Positions 19,179-28,781 of a stretch of DNA of 64,000 nucleotides are shown here, piece by piece. The notes under the pieces are model-generated. The model had not been told where the DNA came from. It searched no databases and saw only the letters and a program-made list of their open reading frames with translations. The position numbers and the translations under genes are program-made. Every line of letters starts with the position of its first letter. Position 1 is the first letter of the stretch. The stretch is from Campylobacter fetus subsp. testudinum 03-427. Lineage in GTDB: Bacteria > Campylobacterota > Campylobacteria > Campylobacterales > Campylobacteraceae. The DNA lies in contig CP006833.1 of assembly GCA_000495505.1 (NCBI GenBank), positions 620,001-684,000 on the forward strand, in the 5' to 3' direction.

Positions 19179-20276
19179 ATGGAAGTTATAGAAATTTTAA
19201 AAGAGCTTTTGAAATTTAAAAGCATTACTCCTGATGATGATGGAGCTATGAATTATATAGATATGTTTATGGATGGATTTGACGCTGATTTTATCGATGT
19301 AAATGGCGTAAAAAATCTTATTTTAACTAAAAAATTTGGAGATGGCGTTCATCTATGTTTTGCAGGTCATATAGACGTAGTTCCTGCTGGAGAGGGCTGG
19401 GATAGTGATCCTTTCGAGCCGGAGCTAAAAGACGGTTTTATATATGCAAGAGGCGCTCAAGATATGAAAAGTGGAGTTGCGGCTTTTTTATGCGCATGTA
19501 AAGACGCTACTAAATTTAACGGAACTCTTAGTATAATACTTACGAGCGATGAAGAAGGAGATGGGATCTACGGCACTGCAGAAGCTCTTAAATTTTTAAA
19601 AAGCAGAGGAAATTTACCAGACTTTGCTTTAGTTGCCGAGCCGACATCTTCAAATATGTTTGGCGATACTATAAAAATCGGTCGCAGAGGCTCGATAAAT
19701 GGAGTCGTAACGATAAATGGAGTTCAAGGTCACGCAGCTTATCCTGAAAAATGTGTAAATCCAGCACATCAATTAGCTAGTGTTTTTGCTGATTTTGCAG
19801 GATATGAGCTTGATAGTGGTAGTAAGTATTTTGGTGCTAGTAAGATTGTTATTACTGATATTAGAGGAGGTATGGAGGTTGTAAATGTTACGCCAAAAAG
19901 CGTAAAAATTATGTTTAATGTAAGAAACTCTGAATTAACTAGTTGTGAAGATATAAAAAGATATACTGAGCATATTTTTAATGGATTTGATTTTACTTTG
20001 AGTTTAAAAGAGAGTTCAAAACCATTTTTAACAGATGAAAGTTCAAAGATAGTCATTCAGGCTCAAAAAAGCATTGAAAATATCTGCAAAATTTCACCTG
20101 ATCTTAGCACTAGCGGCGGTACTAGCGATGCTAGATATTTTGCAGCTTTTGGAGTTCCTGTTGTAGAGTTTGGAGTAGTGAATGATAGAATTCACGCTAT
20201 AAATGAGAGAGTTTTACAAAGTGAGGTGGAGTCTTTATATCTTGTATTTAAAGATTTAATTGAGAATTTTGAGTAA
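19179..20276 (+). CDS. dapE: Succinyl-diaminopimelate desuccinylase
   Basis: M20-family zinc hydrolase that removes succinate from N-succinyl-LL-diaminopimelate in lysine and peptidoglycan synthesis. Metal ligands and catalytic residues are visible: [14 protein letters not shown], the aspartate in [11 protein letters not shown], and the Glu-Glu pair in LTSDEEGDG. The C-terminal motif [14 protein letters not shown] is typical of DapE. Its 365 residues are normal. It follows the exporter gene by 3 bases. Confidence 0.96.
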   Translation: MEVIEILKELLKFKSITPDDDGAMNYIDMFMDGFDADFIDVNGVKNLILTKKFGDGVHLCFAGHIDVVPAGEGWDSDPFEPELKDGFIYARGAQDMKSGVAAFLCACKDATKFNGTLSIILTSDEEGDGIYGTAEALKFLKSRGNLPDFALVAEPTSSNMFGDTIKIGRRGSINGVVTINGVQGHAAYPEKCVNPAHQLASVFADFAGYELDSGSKYFGASKIVITDIRGGMEVVNVTPKSVKIMFNVRNSELTSCEDIKRYTEHIFNGFDFTLSLKESSKPFLTDESSKIVIQAQKSIENICKISPDLSTSGGTSDARYFAAFGVPVVEFGVVNDRIHAINERVLQSEVESLYLVFKDLIENFE

Positions 20277-20322
20277 ATTTTTTTAATGATATTTTTTTAA
20301 ATTTTTTTAAATTAAAATGATA

Positions 20323-20328
20323 TATACT
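20323..20328 (+). promoter_or_regulatory. Possible -10 box (TATACT) of mqo
   Basis: TATACT in the gap between dapE and mqo, about 30 bases before the mqo start. It is preceded by a T-rich, phased stretch (ATTTTTTTAAATTTTTTTAAA) of the type often found upstream of Campylobacter -10 boxes. Confidence 0.4.
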
Positions 20329-20357
20329 AATCGAACAATAAATCTAGGAGTTGGACT

Positions 20358-21710
20358 ATGAAAGAAAAGCATTATCAAGTTGCCATCGTCGGTGGGGGTA
20401 TAAGCGGCGGAGCGCTTCTATATGAACTGGCGAGATATACAGATATAAGCAGTATGGTTTTGATAGAAAAATATGGCGGACTAGCAACTTTAAACTCAAA
20501 AGGTACGGCAAATTCTCAAACAGTACATTGCGGTGATATAGAAACAAACTATACATTTGAAAAAGCTAGCAAAGTAAGAAAAACAGCTAGAATGGTCGTA
20601 AAATACGGTCTTCAACACGGCTACCAAAACAAATATATGTTTGATGGTCAAAAGATGGCTATAGGCGTAGGCGATAGCGAAGTTGAGTTTATAAAAAAAC
20701 GTTATGAAGAGTTTAAAGTTCTTTATCCTTATATAGAATTTTACGATAAAGACGAGTTGGCAAAAATAGAGCCGAAAATTATATATGACGCAAATGGTTT
20801 TGCAAGAAATGAAAACGTAGTTGGAATGGGCGTTAAAAGCGGTGAATACACTACTGTGGATTATGGTGCTTTTACAACTACTTTTGTTGATAATGCTAGA
20901 AGTGAAGGAAAAGAGTGTGATTTATACCTAAATAGCGAGGTGCAAAACATAAGTCAAGCTGGCGATAAATTCTTCATAGAAACCAAAAACGGTCTGTCTA
21001 TCAGTGCAAATTTCGTTGTTGTAAATGCTGGAGCGCATTCGTTATTTCTAGCTCATAAAATGGGCTATGGGTTGGATTTTGGTTGTTTGCCTGTAGCAGG
21101 AAGCTTCTATCTTACTAAGCAAAAACTTTTAAATGGTAAGGTTTATATGGTTCAAAATCCAAAACTTCCTTTTGCGGCTTTGCATGGTGATCCTGATATT
21201 TTAGCTAATGGCTGTACAAGATTTGGTCCAACTGCACTTGCTCTTCCAAAGCTTGAGAGATATCATGGAACATATAGAAGTTTTATGGATTTTTGTAAAA
21301 CTTTAAATTTAGACGGTGATATAGTTAAGATATTTTATGATCTATTTAAAGACTCTGAAATAAGAAATTATATACTTAGAAACTTTTTATTTGAAGTTCC
21401 GCTTTTAAATAAACAATTATTCGTAAAAGATGCTAGAAAGATAGTTCCTAGCTTGCAAACCAGCGATATATATTACGCAAAAGGATTTGGTGGAGTAAGA
21501 CCTCAAGTTCTAAACAAAACTGAGAAAAAACTTATGCTTGGCGAAGCTAGTATAAATACTAAAAAAGGAATTATTTTTAATATGACCCCAAGTCCTGGAG
21601 CAACTAGTTGTCTTGGAAATGCTTTGAGAGATGTTAAAGAGATTTGCGAGTTTTTAGGTAGTACATTTTACGAAGATAAATTTAATGAAGAGCTTGTCGA
21701 TAAAGAGTAA
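20358..21710 (+). CDS. mqo: Malate:quinone oxidoreductase
   Basis: FAD-dependent membrane-associated enzyme that oxidises malate to oxaloacetate and passes electrons to the quinone pool. The N-terminal dinucleotide fold is VAIVGGGISGGALLYELAR, followed by the Mqo-like EKYGGLATLNSKGTANSQT. The C-terminus ends in the FAD-contact region NMTPSPGATSCLGNA. At 450 residues it belongs to the short epsilonproteobacterial form, like the recalled Cj0393c; the E. coli form is nearly 100 residues longer. A GGAG ribosome site precedes the ATG. Other FAD oxidoreductases of this fold are possible but fit less well. Confidence 0.88.
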   Translation: MKEKHYQVAIVGGGISGGALLYELARYTDISSMVLIEKYGGLATLNSKGTANSQTVHCGDIETNYTFEKASKVRKTARMVVKYGLQHGYQNKYMFDGQKMAIGVGDSEVEFIKKRYEEFKVLYPYIEFYDKDELAKIEPKIIYDANGFARNENVVGMGVKSGEYTTVDYGAFTTTFVDNARSEGKECDLYLNSEVQNISQAGDKFFIETKNGLSISANFVVVNAGAHSLFLAHKMGYGLDFGCLPVAGSFYLTKQKLLNGKVYMVQNPKLPFAALHGDPDILANGCTRFGPTALALPKLERYHGTYRSFMDFCKTLNLDGDIVKIFYDLFKDSEIRNYILRNFLFEVPLLNKQLFVKDARKIVPSLQTSDIYYAKGFGGVRPQVLNKTEKKLMLGEASINTKKGIIFNMTPSPGATSCLGNALRDVKEICEFLGSTFYEDKFNEELVDKE

Positions 21711-22413
21711 AGATAACATAGATAGTCTGGATTTTTATGCAAAAATAGAACCTCTTTTAGGATTTTATGAGGCTTATGATGAGCTTTATAAAAAATATCT
21801 AAATTTAATCGAATCGCTTGAATTTAAAAATGGCGATTTGGCTCTTGATTTTGGTTGCGGGAACGGGAAATTTAGTTTATTATTATCATCTAAATTTAAA
21901 GTTTTAGGGCTAGATATTAGCCCTAAAATGGCTGAAATTTGCAGCCTTAAAGGTATAAAAACTCTTACTTGTCCTATAGATAAACTTGATATGAAATTTG
22001 ATCTTATAACAGCAGTTAGCGATGTGTTAAACTATATGACTAAAGACGAGCTGTCTAAGTTTTTTAACTCTGCTAGTAGTAGGCTGAAATTTGGCGGATA
22101 TCTTATATTTGATTTAAATACGCAATTTGGTTTTGATAGCGTGGCTAGCGGAAGCTTATATATAAAAGATAAAAATAGTGATTTAATAATAGACTCAAAC
22201 TATGAAAATAACAGCCTTAATACGGAATTTATATATTTTGAAGAGCAAGGGAATTTGTATAAAAAATCTAAATTCGAAATTACTCAGCACTACCATTCTT
22301 ATAAATTTATAAAAGATAATTGCCCATTAGAGCTTGTAAAAACTATAAAAATAGAGCTTTTTAGCGACTCTTTAGCCGATAAAGAAATTTATATATTTCA
22401 AAAACAGACTTAG
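21685..22413 (+). CDS. Class I SAM-dependent methyltransferase
   Basis: A 242-residue protein with methyltransferase motif I at LALDFGCGNGKFSLLL, motif II near VLGLDISPKMAEIC and a motif IV-like FDLITAVSDVLNYM. It overlaps the end of mqo by 26 bases. The substrate is unknown; the small-molecule type (UbiE/Methyltransf_25-like) fits the length. An alternative in-frame start inside the overlap cannot be excluded. Confidence 0.8.
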   Translation: MKSLSIKSKDNIDSLDFYAKIEPLLGFYEAYDELYKKYLNLIESLEFKNGDLALDFGCGNGKFSLLLSSKFKVLGLDISPKMAEICSLKGIKTLTCPIDKLDMKFDLITAVSDVLNYMTKDELSKFFNSASSRLKFGGYLIFDLNTQFGFDSVASGSLYIKDKNSDLIIDSNYENNSLNTEFIYFEEQGNLYKKSKFEITQHYHSYKFIKDNCPLELVKTIKIELFSDSLADKEIYIFQKQT

Positions 22414-22439
22414 TAGCCAATTTGTAGTTTAATTTTTGC

Positions 22440-22445
22440 TATAAT
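22440..22445 (+). promoter_or_regulatory. -10 box (TATAAT) of pyk
   Basis: Perfect TATAAT in GCTATAATTAAG, 27 bases before the pyk start, in the 59-bp gap after the methyltransferase gene. The pyk ribosome site AAGGAG lies between. Confidence 0.6.
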
Positions 22446-22472
22446 TAAGATAAAAAATAAGGAGCAAATTTT

Positions 22473-23921
22473 ATGATTGATAAAAGAACGAAAATCGTAG
22501 CTACTGTAGGTCCTGCTAGCGATAGTTTAGAAACCATAGAAGCATTAGCAAAAGAAGGCGTAAATGTATTTAGACTAAATTTCTCTCACGGAACGCATGA
22601 ATATCACAAATCAACACTTGATAAAGTAAGACAAACTGAGAAAAATTTAGGCATTAGACTCGGAGTTTTGCAAGATATCTGCGGACCTAAAATTAGAGTA
22701 GGAAAGCTTGAAAATCCGTTTGAACTAAAAGCAGGAGATAAGCTTATAGTTGTAAAAGATGATATTTTAGGAGTTCAAGTCTCTCTAAGTGAGTATAAAC
22801 TAAGCATAAACCATCCTGAAATTTTCAGTCTTATAAAAGAGGGCGAATATATATATTTGTATGACGGAATGATCAGAGCTAAAGTCATAAAAGTCGCAGA
22901 TCAGATAGAAACTATTATTGAAAATGACGGAGTTTTAAACTCAAATAAAGGTGTAAATTTCCCAAATACAAAGCTAAATATCGAAGTCATCACAGACAAA
23001 GACAAAAAAGATCTAGAGTGGGGTGCGCAAAACGGTGTGGATTTTGTAGCAGTTAGCTTTGTACAAAATGCAAAAGATGTACAAAAAGCAAAAGATCTTA
23101 TAAAAGAATTTGGCGGACACGCTAAAGTTTTTGCCAAAATAGAAAAATTTGACGCTGTTGAAAATATAGATGAGATAGTGCGCGTGAGTGACGGTATAAT
23201 GGTAGCTCGCGGCGATCTTGGTATAGAAGTTCCATACTACAAAGTACCATCGATCCAAAAAAGCATCATAAGAAAAGCAAACGAAGCAAACAAACCAGTC
23301 ATCACAGCAACTCAGATGATGCTTTCAATGGCAAAAAATGAAAGTGCTACAAGAGCTGAGATAAGCGACGTGGCAAACGCTGTTTTAGATGGAACGGACG
23401 CGGTTATGCTGAGCGAAGAGAGTGCTGTAGGTATAAATCCTGTTGCAGTCGTAAGGGCGATGAGTGCAACCATAGCAGAAAGCGAAAAGATATATCCTTA
23501 TGGTAAATTTGACGAGTTTTCGTTCGTAGATGAAACAGATATGGTGGCAAGTTCAACTTCAAGACTAGCGACTAGGATTGGAGTTTGCGCTATAATTTCT
23601 ATAACTAGTTCTGGTCAAAGTGCGATAAAAATGGCTAGAAACCGTCCAAATATAGATATCATAGCAGTGGCTCACGATGAAGAAACCGCTAGAAGCTTAA
23701 CTATAGTTTGGGGAGTAAGACCGTCTCTTGTTATAGAAAAAAGCAGACTAAATATCTTACTTGCAAATACCATTCAAGGACTACATAAAGTAGGGCTTAT
23801 AAGTGATGAATGCACGTATATAATGACTGCTGGTTATCCAACAGGAGCCATAGGAAGTACAAACTTTATAAGAATACTGAAAAAAGATCAGATAGATTAC
23901 TATTTAGACGCTGCTTTGTAG
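22473..23921 (+). CDS. pyk: Pyruvate kinase
   Basis: Catalyses phosphoenolpyruvate + ADP to pyruvate + ATP. Family motifs are clear: TKIVATVGPASDS at the N-terminus, VFRLNFSHGTHEYH, the active-site KIEKFDAVENIDEI with MVARGDLGIEVP, and the ADP-region ITATQMMLSM. The C-terminal domain (regulatory in other organisms) is present. Its 482 residues are a full-length bacterial PK. It has its own promoter-like sequence. Confidence 0.97.
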   Translation: MIDKRTKIVATVGPASDSLETIEALAKEGVNVFRLNFSHGTHEYHKSTLDKVRQTEKNLGIRLGVLQDICGPKIRVGKLENPFELKAGDKLIVVKDDILGVQVSLSEYKLSINHPEIFSLIKEGEYIYLYDGMIRAKVIKVADQIETIIENDGVLNSNKGVNFPNTKLNIEVITDKDKKDLEWGAQNGVDFVAVSFVQNAKDVQKAKDLIKEFGGHAKVFAKIEKFDAVENIDEIVRVSDGIMVARGDLGIEVPYYKVPSIQKSIIRKANEANKPVITATQMMLSMAKNESATRAEISDVANAVLDGTDAVMLSEESAVGINPVAVVRAMSATIAESEKIYPYGKFDEFSFVDETDMVASSTSRLATRIGVCAIISITSSGQSAIKMARNRPNIDIIAVAHDEETARSLTIVWGVRPSLVIEKSRLNILLANTIQGLHKVGLISDECTYIMTAGYPTGAIGSTNFIRILKKDQIDYYLDAAL

Positions 23922-23936
23922 CGTGATGGGGGAAAT

Positions 23937-25160
23937 TTGGAAAAGTTAGATATAGATATAAAAGGGGTTAAAACCCCGCTTATTTACGAGTATAGTTCGT
24001 CTTTGCCTATTGTAAATTTAAAACTTGTGTTTAAAGTAGCAGGAAGCATTTATGCTATGAAGCCAGGTCTTGCAAAGATAAGTGCCGCTTTGCTTAACGA
24101 AGGTACAAAACAGCTCGGAGTAAATGAGTTTAGCAAACGCCTTGAAATGCTTGCTATAGATATAAATGCAAGTGCGGGATTTGAAAGTTTTTCTATAGAG
24201 ATAAACTGTTTGAAAGAGCATTTTAAATTTGCTTTTGATATGCTAATTGGGCTTTTGAGCGATCCAAACTATAGTGAATATACGTTAAATAAGCTAAAGA
24301 TCAATGCTCTAGGAATTATAGCGGCAAATGCCAGTGATTTTGACTATCAAGCAAAAGTGAAGTTAAATGAAATTTTATTTGACGGGACAAATTTAAGCTT
24401 GCCTTCTATCGGTACAAAATCTAGTATAGAGAGCATAGAGATAGATGATATTAGAAATTTTTTGATACATAATCTTGATATATCAAATTTATTTTTAGTT
24501 TTGGGTGGAGATATAAAGGTTTGCGATGTTGATTTTCAGGCTTTAAAAAATGTTTTAAAAAAAGGCAAACTGCGAGAAATCAAGAAAATTCAAACAAGCG
24601 ATAAATGTAAAAAAGAGTTTGTTATAAAGCAAAGCGAACAAGCATATGTATATTTTGGTTCTCCATTTAATGTAGAAGATGATGAAAAATATCTAGCTAG
24701 CGTGGCTACTTTTATACTTGGAAGTAGTGGTTTTGGAAGTAGGCTTATGGAAGAAATCAGGGTAAAAAGAGGACTTGCTTACAGCGTTTATGCTAGAAAT
24801 GATCTAAATTTATCTTATAAAGCCATTAGTGGGTATTTGCAAACAAAAAATGAGAGCAAAGATGAAGCCATAAGCGTAGTTCAGTCTGAGTTTGAAAACT
24901 TTTTAAGAGATGGAGTTAGTCAAAAAGAGCTTGATCAAGCTAAAAATTTCTTGCTTGGTAGTGAGCCTTTGTCTAAAGAAACTCTATTTAAGCGTCTTTC
25001 TATAGCTCAAAATGAGTATTATTTCGGATATGAGCTTGGTGAATTTGATAGAAATTTAAATAAGATAAAAGATTTAAAACTTGATAGGTTAAATGAGTTT
25101 ATAAAATCTCACGATGAGATACTAAAACAGTCTTTTGCAGTAATTTATAATGAAATTTGA
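23937..25160 (+). CDS. M16-family peptidase-like protein without zinc site
   Basis: A 407-residue member of the M16 (pitrilysin/processing peptidase) fold. It is recognised by the N-terminal PGLAKISAALLNEGTKQL and the C-terminal half with SSGFGSRLMEEIRVKRGLAYSVYA. In active M16 enzymes the first region reads GxxHxxEH. Here the two histidines and the glutamate are Lys, Ala and Ala, so this subunit is probably non-catalytic, as in the beta-type subunits that pair with an active partner. It uses a TTG start after GGGGGAAA and overlaps recG by 11 bases. Confidence 0.8.
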   Translation: MEKLDIDIKGVKTPLIYEYSSSLPIVNLKLVFKVAGSIYAMKPGLAKISAALLNEGTKQLGVNEFSKRLEMLAIDINASAGFESFSIEINCLKEHFKFAFDMLIGLLSDPNYSEYTLNKLKINALGIIAANASDFDYQAKVKLNEILFDGTNLSLPSIGTKSSIESIEIDDIRNFLIHNLDISNLFLVLGGDIKVCDVDFQALKNVLKKGKLREIKKIQTSDKCKKEFVIKQSEQAYVYFGSPFNVEDDEKYLASVATFILGSSGFGSRLMEEIRVKRGLAYSVYARNDLNLSYKAISGYLQTKNESKDEAISVVQSEFENFLRDGVSQKELDQAKNFLLGSEPLSKETLFKRLSIAQNEYYFGYELGEFDRNLNKIKDLKLDRLNEFIKSHDEILKQSFAVIYNEI

Positions 25161-26958
25161 CAGCGACGCCAAAGATCTAAAAAGTATCGGTATAAACTCA
25201 CTTCTTGATTTGGCTTTGATGCTACCTAAATCATATGATGATTTAAGTATTTCACATATACCAAATGAAGGTGAAAATAGTGTTGAGATAGAGACTAAAT
25301 TTAGTAAAAGAGTAGGCTCTATGCTCACTGTTACTGCATTTTGTATTACATGGCAATGTGATATAAGATTGGTTATATTTAATGCAAAACCGTGGCATTA
25401 TATGGCTTTTAAGAGTGGAAAGACGATGTTCATTCATGCAAAATCAAGCTTTAGTTATGGTTCATGGCAGTTTGTAAATCCAAAAGTAGTCACAAAAGTA
25501 GGCTCGATAATACCGCATTATAAAACAAATATTACAGATGCAAAACTAGAAAAACTCATAAAAAAATATCTAAATTTAAAAAATCTTACTGATGAAGGGC
25601 TTGATCCAAAAGAAGCCAAAATTTTACTTAGCATACATGAAAATAGTAAAAATAGCACAAAAATAGTTGCAAATTTACAAAATGATCTAAGAACTTTGAG
25701 AGTTCTTAAATTTGTAGAAATTTATAATTATATAAAAAAATTAAGCAGCAAAAAATCTCAATTCCCCGGAGTAAAAATAAAGCCTTTTGATATCAACAGT
25801 TGGCTTAAAAGTTTGCCTTTTAAACCGACAAATGATCAATTAGCCGCAATAAAAGATATAAAAAACGATATAAGTCAAGATATAGCCGCAAAAAGAGTTG
25901 TAATGGGAGATGTTGGCAGCGGCAAGACTCTTGTTATACTCTCAGCTGCTCTTATGATATATCCTAAACCAGCAGTTTTGATGGCACCAACTAGTATATT
26001 AGCCGATCAGTTATATAGTGAAGCAAAGCGGCTTTTGCCTAGTTTTTATAATACCGTATTGGTTAAAAAAGGTGCTAAAAATGTAGATTTTAGTGGCGTA
26101 AATTTGATCATCGGAACTCACGTTTTATTATATCAATCCTTGCCGCAAAGTCCGCTTGTTATGGTTGATGAACAACATAGATTTGGCTCAAATCAGCGCA
26201 AAAAGATAGATGAGCTTACGAGGGATTTTGATAAAAGGGCTCATTTTTTGCAATTTAGTGCTACTCCTATTCCAAGAACGCTTAGTCTTATAGAGTCTCA
26301 GATTGTTAGTTTTAGTTTTTTAAAAGAAATTCCATATAAAAAAAATATTCACACGATCATACTGCAAAACGCTGGATTTAGCGGACTTTTGGAGCATTTG
26401 AAAAATGAAATTCAAAAAAACAGACAAACTATAATAGTATATCCGCTTGTAGAAGAAAGCCAAATGAGCAGTTATCAAAGTTTAAGTGAAGCTAGTGGTT
26501 TTTGGGAGTCTAGATTTGAAAAAGTGTATTTAACGCATGGAAAAGATAAGGATAAAGAGGATATTTTAAAGAAATTTGCTGAGAATGGGAATATTTTGCT
26601 TACGACGACCGTCGTAGAAGTGGGTATATCGTTGCCAAAACTCTCCACGATAGTTATAGTAGGCGCTGAGCGTTTAGGGCTTGCTACCCTTCATCAGCTT
26701 AGAGGAAGAGTTGGTAGAAATGGTGGCGAGGGTTGGTGTTATATATACACTAAGTTAAAAGATCCGCCAAATAGACTTTTGGAATTTTCTAGAACTTTGG
26801 ACGGATTTTTAGTGGCAAAACTAGATCTTAAAAATCGTCAAGCAGGAGACGTTTTGGACGGGACTTTGCAGCATGGAGCTACATTTAACTATTATGATAT
26901 GGAAGAAGATATCACTCAAGAAGCAACCAATAGGCTTTGCGAATTTAAAACATCATAA
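25150..26958 (+). CDS. recG: ATP-dependent DNA helicase RecG
   Basis: Superfamily 2 helicase that remodels stalled forks and Holliday junctions. Wedge/OB domain in the first ~220 residues, Walker A MGDVGSGKTLVI, DEQH box VMVDEQHRFG, motif III QFSATPIPRTLS, and motifs V/VI TTTVVEVGISLP and HQLRGRVGRNGG. The length of 602 residues is shorter than E. coli RecG (693) but usual for Campylobacter. It overlaps the upstream gene by 11 bases. Confidence 0.96.
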   Translation: MKFDSDAKDLKSIGINSLLDLALMLPKSYDDLSISHIPNEGENSVEIETKFSKRVGSMLTVTAFCITWQCDIRLVIFNAKPWHYMAFKSGKTMFIHAKSSFSYGSWQFVNPKVVTKVGSIIPHYKTNITDAKLEKLIKKYLNLKNLTDEGLDPKEAKILLSIHENSKNSTKIVANLQNDLRTLRVLKFVEIYNYIKKLSSKKSQFPGVKIKPFDINSWLKSLPFKPTNDQLAAIKDIKNDISQDIAAKRVVMGDVGSGKTLVILSAALMIYPKPAVLMAPTSILADQLYSEAKRLLPSFYNTVLVKKGAKNVDFSGVNLIIGTHVLLYQSLPQSPLVMVDEQHRFGSNQRKKIDELTRDFDKRAHFLQFSATPIPRTLSLIESQIVSFSFLKEIPYKKNIHTIILQNAGFSGLLEHLKNEIQKNRQTIIVYPLVEESQMSSYQSLSEASGFWESRFEKVYLTHGKDKDKEDILKKFAENGNILLTTTVVEVGISLPKLSTIVIVGAERLGLATLHQLRGRVGRNGGEGWCYIYTKLKDPPNRLLEFSRTLDGFLVAKLDLKNRQAGDVLDGTLQHGATFNYYDMEEDITQEATNRLCEFKTS

Positions 26959-27007
26959 AAAGGCTTTAAATCTTTTTACAGGGATAGTTGCTATTTGTCT
27001 TATTTAT

Positions 27008-27025
27008 AAGATAGTTTTCTATCTT
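27008..27025 (+). terminator. Possible terminator hairpin after recG
   Basis: AAGATAG-TTTT-CTATCTT, a 7-bp stem with a 4-base loop followed by GTTT. The stem is AT-rich and the T-run short, so termination may be weak. Confidence 0.35.
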
Positions 27026-27238
27026 GTTTAACCTTGCTTAATGAGCGCTCAGTTTTTTAGGTTGTTTAATATCCTTTTATGTATAAATTTAGTTATGAAT
27101 CGATTATATATAAATAGCTCTTATTTTATTTCTAGTATAAGTATATAATATTATTTGAACATTATATCTGCAAAATCTATTTTTTATTGTTACAAATAAA
27201 ATTTATCGATTATAAAAGAAAATTAAGAACAATTTAGA

Positions 27239-27244
27239 TATAAT
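27239..27244 (+). promoter_or_regulatory. -10 box (TATAAT) of the DAHP synthase gene
   Basis: Perfect TATAAT in TTTAGATATAATTAAG, 34 bases before the start codon, in the same TTTAGATATAAT context as the box before the GGDEF/EAL gene. Confidence 0.55.
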
Positions 27245-27278
27245 TAAGCATTATTTTATATAAAATCAAAGGTACAAT

Positions 27279-28622
27279 ATGAGTAAGTGGAATAGAGATA
27301 GCTGGAGAGATTATAATATTTTACAGCAACCGCAGTATCCAGATAAAAATGAACTAAAAAATGCTGAAGATAAGCTAAAAAGCCTACCGCCGCTCGTTTT
27401 TGCTGGAGAGGTTAGAAATTTAAAAGATGAATTAAAAAATGTTACACTAGGGAAAAGCTTTTTATTGCAAGGTGGAGATTGCGCTGAAAGTTTTTCAAAT
27501 TTTAGTGCAAATGGCATAAGAGATATGTTTAAGATAATGCTTCAAATGGCGATAGTATTGACATTTGCAGGAGGCTGTCCGGTAGTTAAAGTAGGTCGCG
27601 TTGCAGGTCAGTTTGCTAAGCCTAGAAGTAGTGATTTTGAAGATATCGACGGAGTTAAGCTTCCAAGTTATAGAGGCGACATTATAAACGGGTTTGATTT
27701 TACAAAAGAGGCTAGAATTCCAGATCCAAAAAGAATGATAGACGCTTATTACCAAAGTGCTTCTACGCTGAATTTATTAAGAGCGTTTTCACGTGGTGGG
27801 CTTGCAAATTTAAATGAAGTTCATAGATGGAATCTTGGATTTATAAAGAAAGCAGAACTTGATGATAAGTTTGAAAAACTAGCAGACGAACTTACTGGAG
27901 CACTTAAATTTATGGAAGCTTGCGGTGTTACGACTCAAAATACTCCTACGCTTAGCGAAACAAAACTATATACGTCTCACGAGGCGTTACTTCTACCTTA
28001 TGAAGAGGCTTTAACTAGAGTAGATAGCCTTACAAATGAGTGGTACGACTGCTCAGCTCATATGCTTTGGATAGGCGAAAGAACACGCGGAATCAATGAC
28101 GCACACGTGCATTTCCTAAGTGGTATAAAAAATCCGATAGGATGCAAAATAGGACCTGATGGCAAGTCGAGCGATATAATATCTTTAGCCCAAAAGTTAA
28201 ATCCAAGTAATGAACCAGGACGCTTAAATATCATCATTAGAATGGGTGCAAATAAGATAGAAGATAGACTTCCTGCCATATTAAGCGATGTGAAAAAAGA
28301 AGGACTTAATATCCTTTGGAGCATAGATCCTATGCACGGAAATACTATAAAAGCTAGCAGTGGATTTAAAACACGTGAGTTTAATAATGTTATGAAAGAA
28401 GTTAAGAGTTTCTTTGAAATTCATAAATCGTGTGGTACGATAGCTGGTGGAGTGCATCTTGAAATGACTGGACAAGATGTAACAGAGTGCGTTGGAGGTG
28501 CGTTTAACGTTACTGAAGACTCATTGGGAAATAGATATGAAACTCAGTGTGATCCAAGGCTAAATGCAGATCAAGCCTTAGAGCTTGCATTTTTGATCGC
28601 TGATTTAGTTAAAAAGCGTTAA
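27279..28622 (+). CDS. aroF: 3-deoxy-7-phosphoheptulonate synthase, class II
   Basis: First enzyme of the shikimate pathway (PEP + erythrose-4-phosphate to DAHP). The class II (plant-like) form is identified by [38 protein letters not shown], the lysine region [12 protein letters not shown] and the metal-site motif [10 protein letters not shown]. The length of 447 residues fits class II rather than the ~350-residue class I. It is monocistronic, with its own promoter-like box and a hairpin downstream. Confidence 0.95.
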   Translation: MSKWNRDSWRDYNILQQPQYPDKNELKNAEDKLKSLPPLVFAGEVRNLKDELKNVTLGKSFLLQGGDCAESFSNFSANGIRDMFKIMLQMAIVLTFAGGCPVVKVGRVAGQFAKPRSSDFEDIDGVKLPSYRGDIINGFDFTKEARIPDPKRMIDAYYQSASTLNLLRAFSRGGLANLNEVHRWNLGFIKKAELDDKFEKLADELTGALKFMEACGVTTQNTPTLSETKLYTSHEALLLPYEEALTRVDSLTNEWYDCSAHMLWIGERTRGINDAHVHFLSGIKNPIGCKIGPDGKSSDIISLAQKLNPSNEPGRLNIIIRMGANKIEDRLPAILSDVKKEGLNILWSIDPMHGNTIKASSGFKTREFNNVMKEVKSFFEIHKSCGTIAGGVHLEMTGQDVTECVGGAFNVTEDSLGNRYETQCDPRLNADQALELAFLIADLVKKR

Positions 28623-28665
28623 ATTCAACTGTTTTAATATATTTCTAAATTTAAATAATAAATTT

Positions 28666-28695
28666 AGTTGGATTATGACATTTTATAATCCAACT
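28666..28695. terminator. Bidirectional terminator between the DAHP synthase gene and proA
   Basis: AGTTGGATTAT and ATAATCCAACT form a perfect 11-bp stem with an 8-base loop, flanked by T/A-rich runs on both sides. It lies between two convergent genes, so it probably stops transcription in both directions. Confidence 0.7.
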
Positions 28696-28781
28696 TATTT
28701 TTAAAATTTATATTTCATTTCACATTTTACTTATCAAATTTAAACTAAAAAATATTATAAAGTTTTTAATCCCAAAGCAGA

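Larger units (their letters stand above)
26959..27278. other. 320-bp intergenic region without a gene
   Basis: Between recG and the DAHP synthase gene. It holds a short hairpin near its start and a TATAAT box near its end, both listed separately. No ORF, tRNA or repeat was recognised in the rest. Confidence 0.6.
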
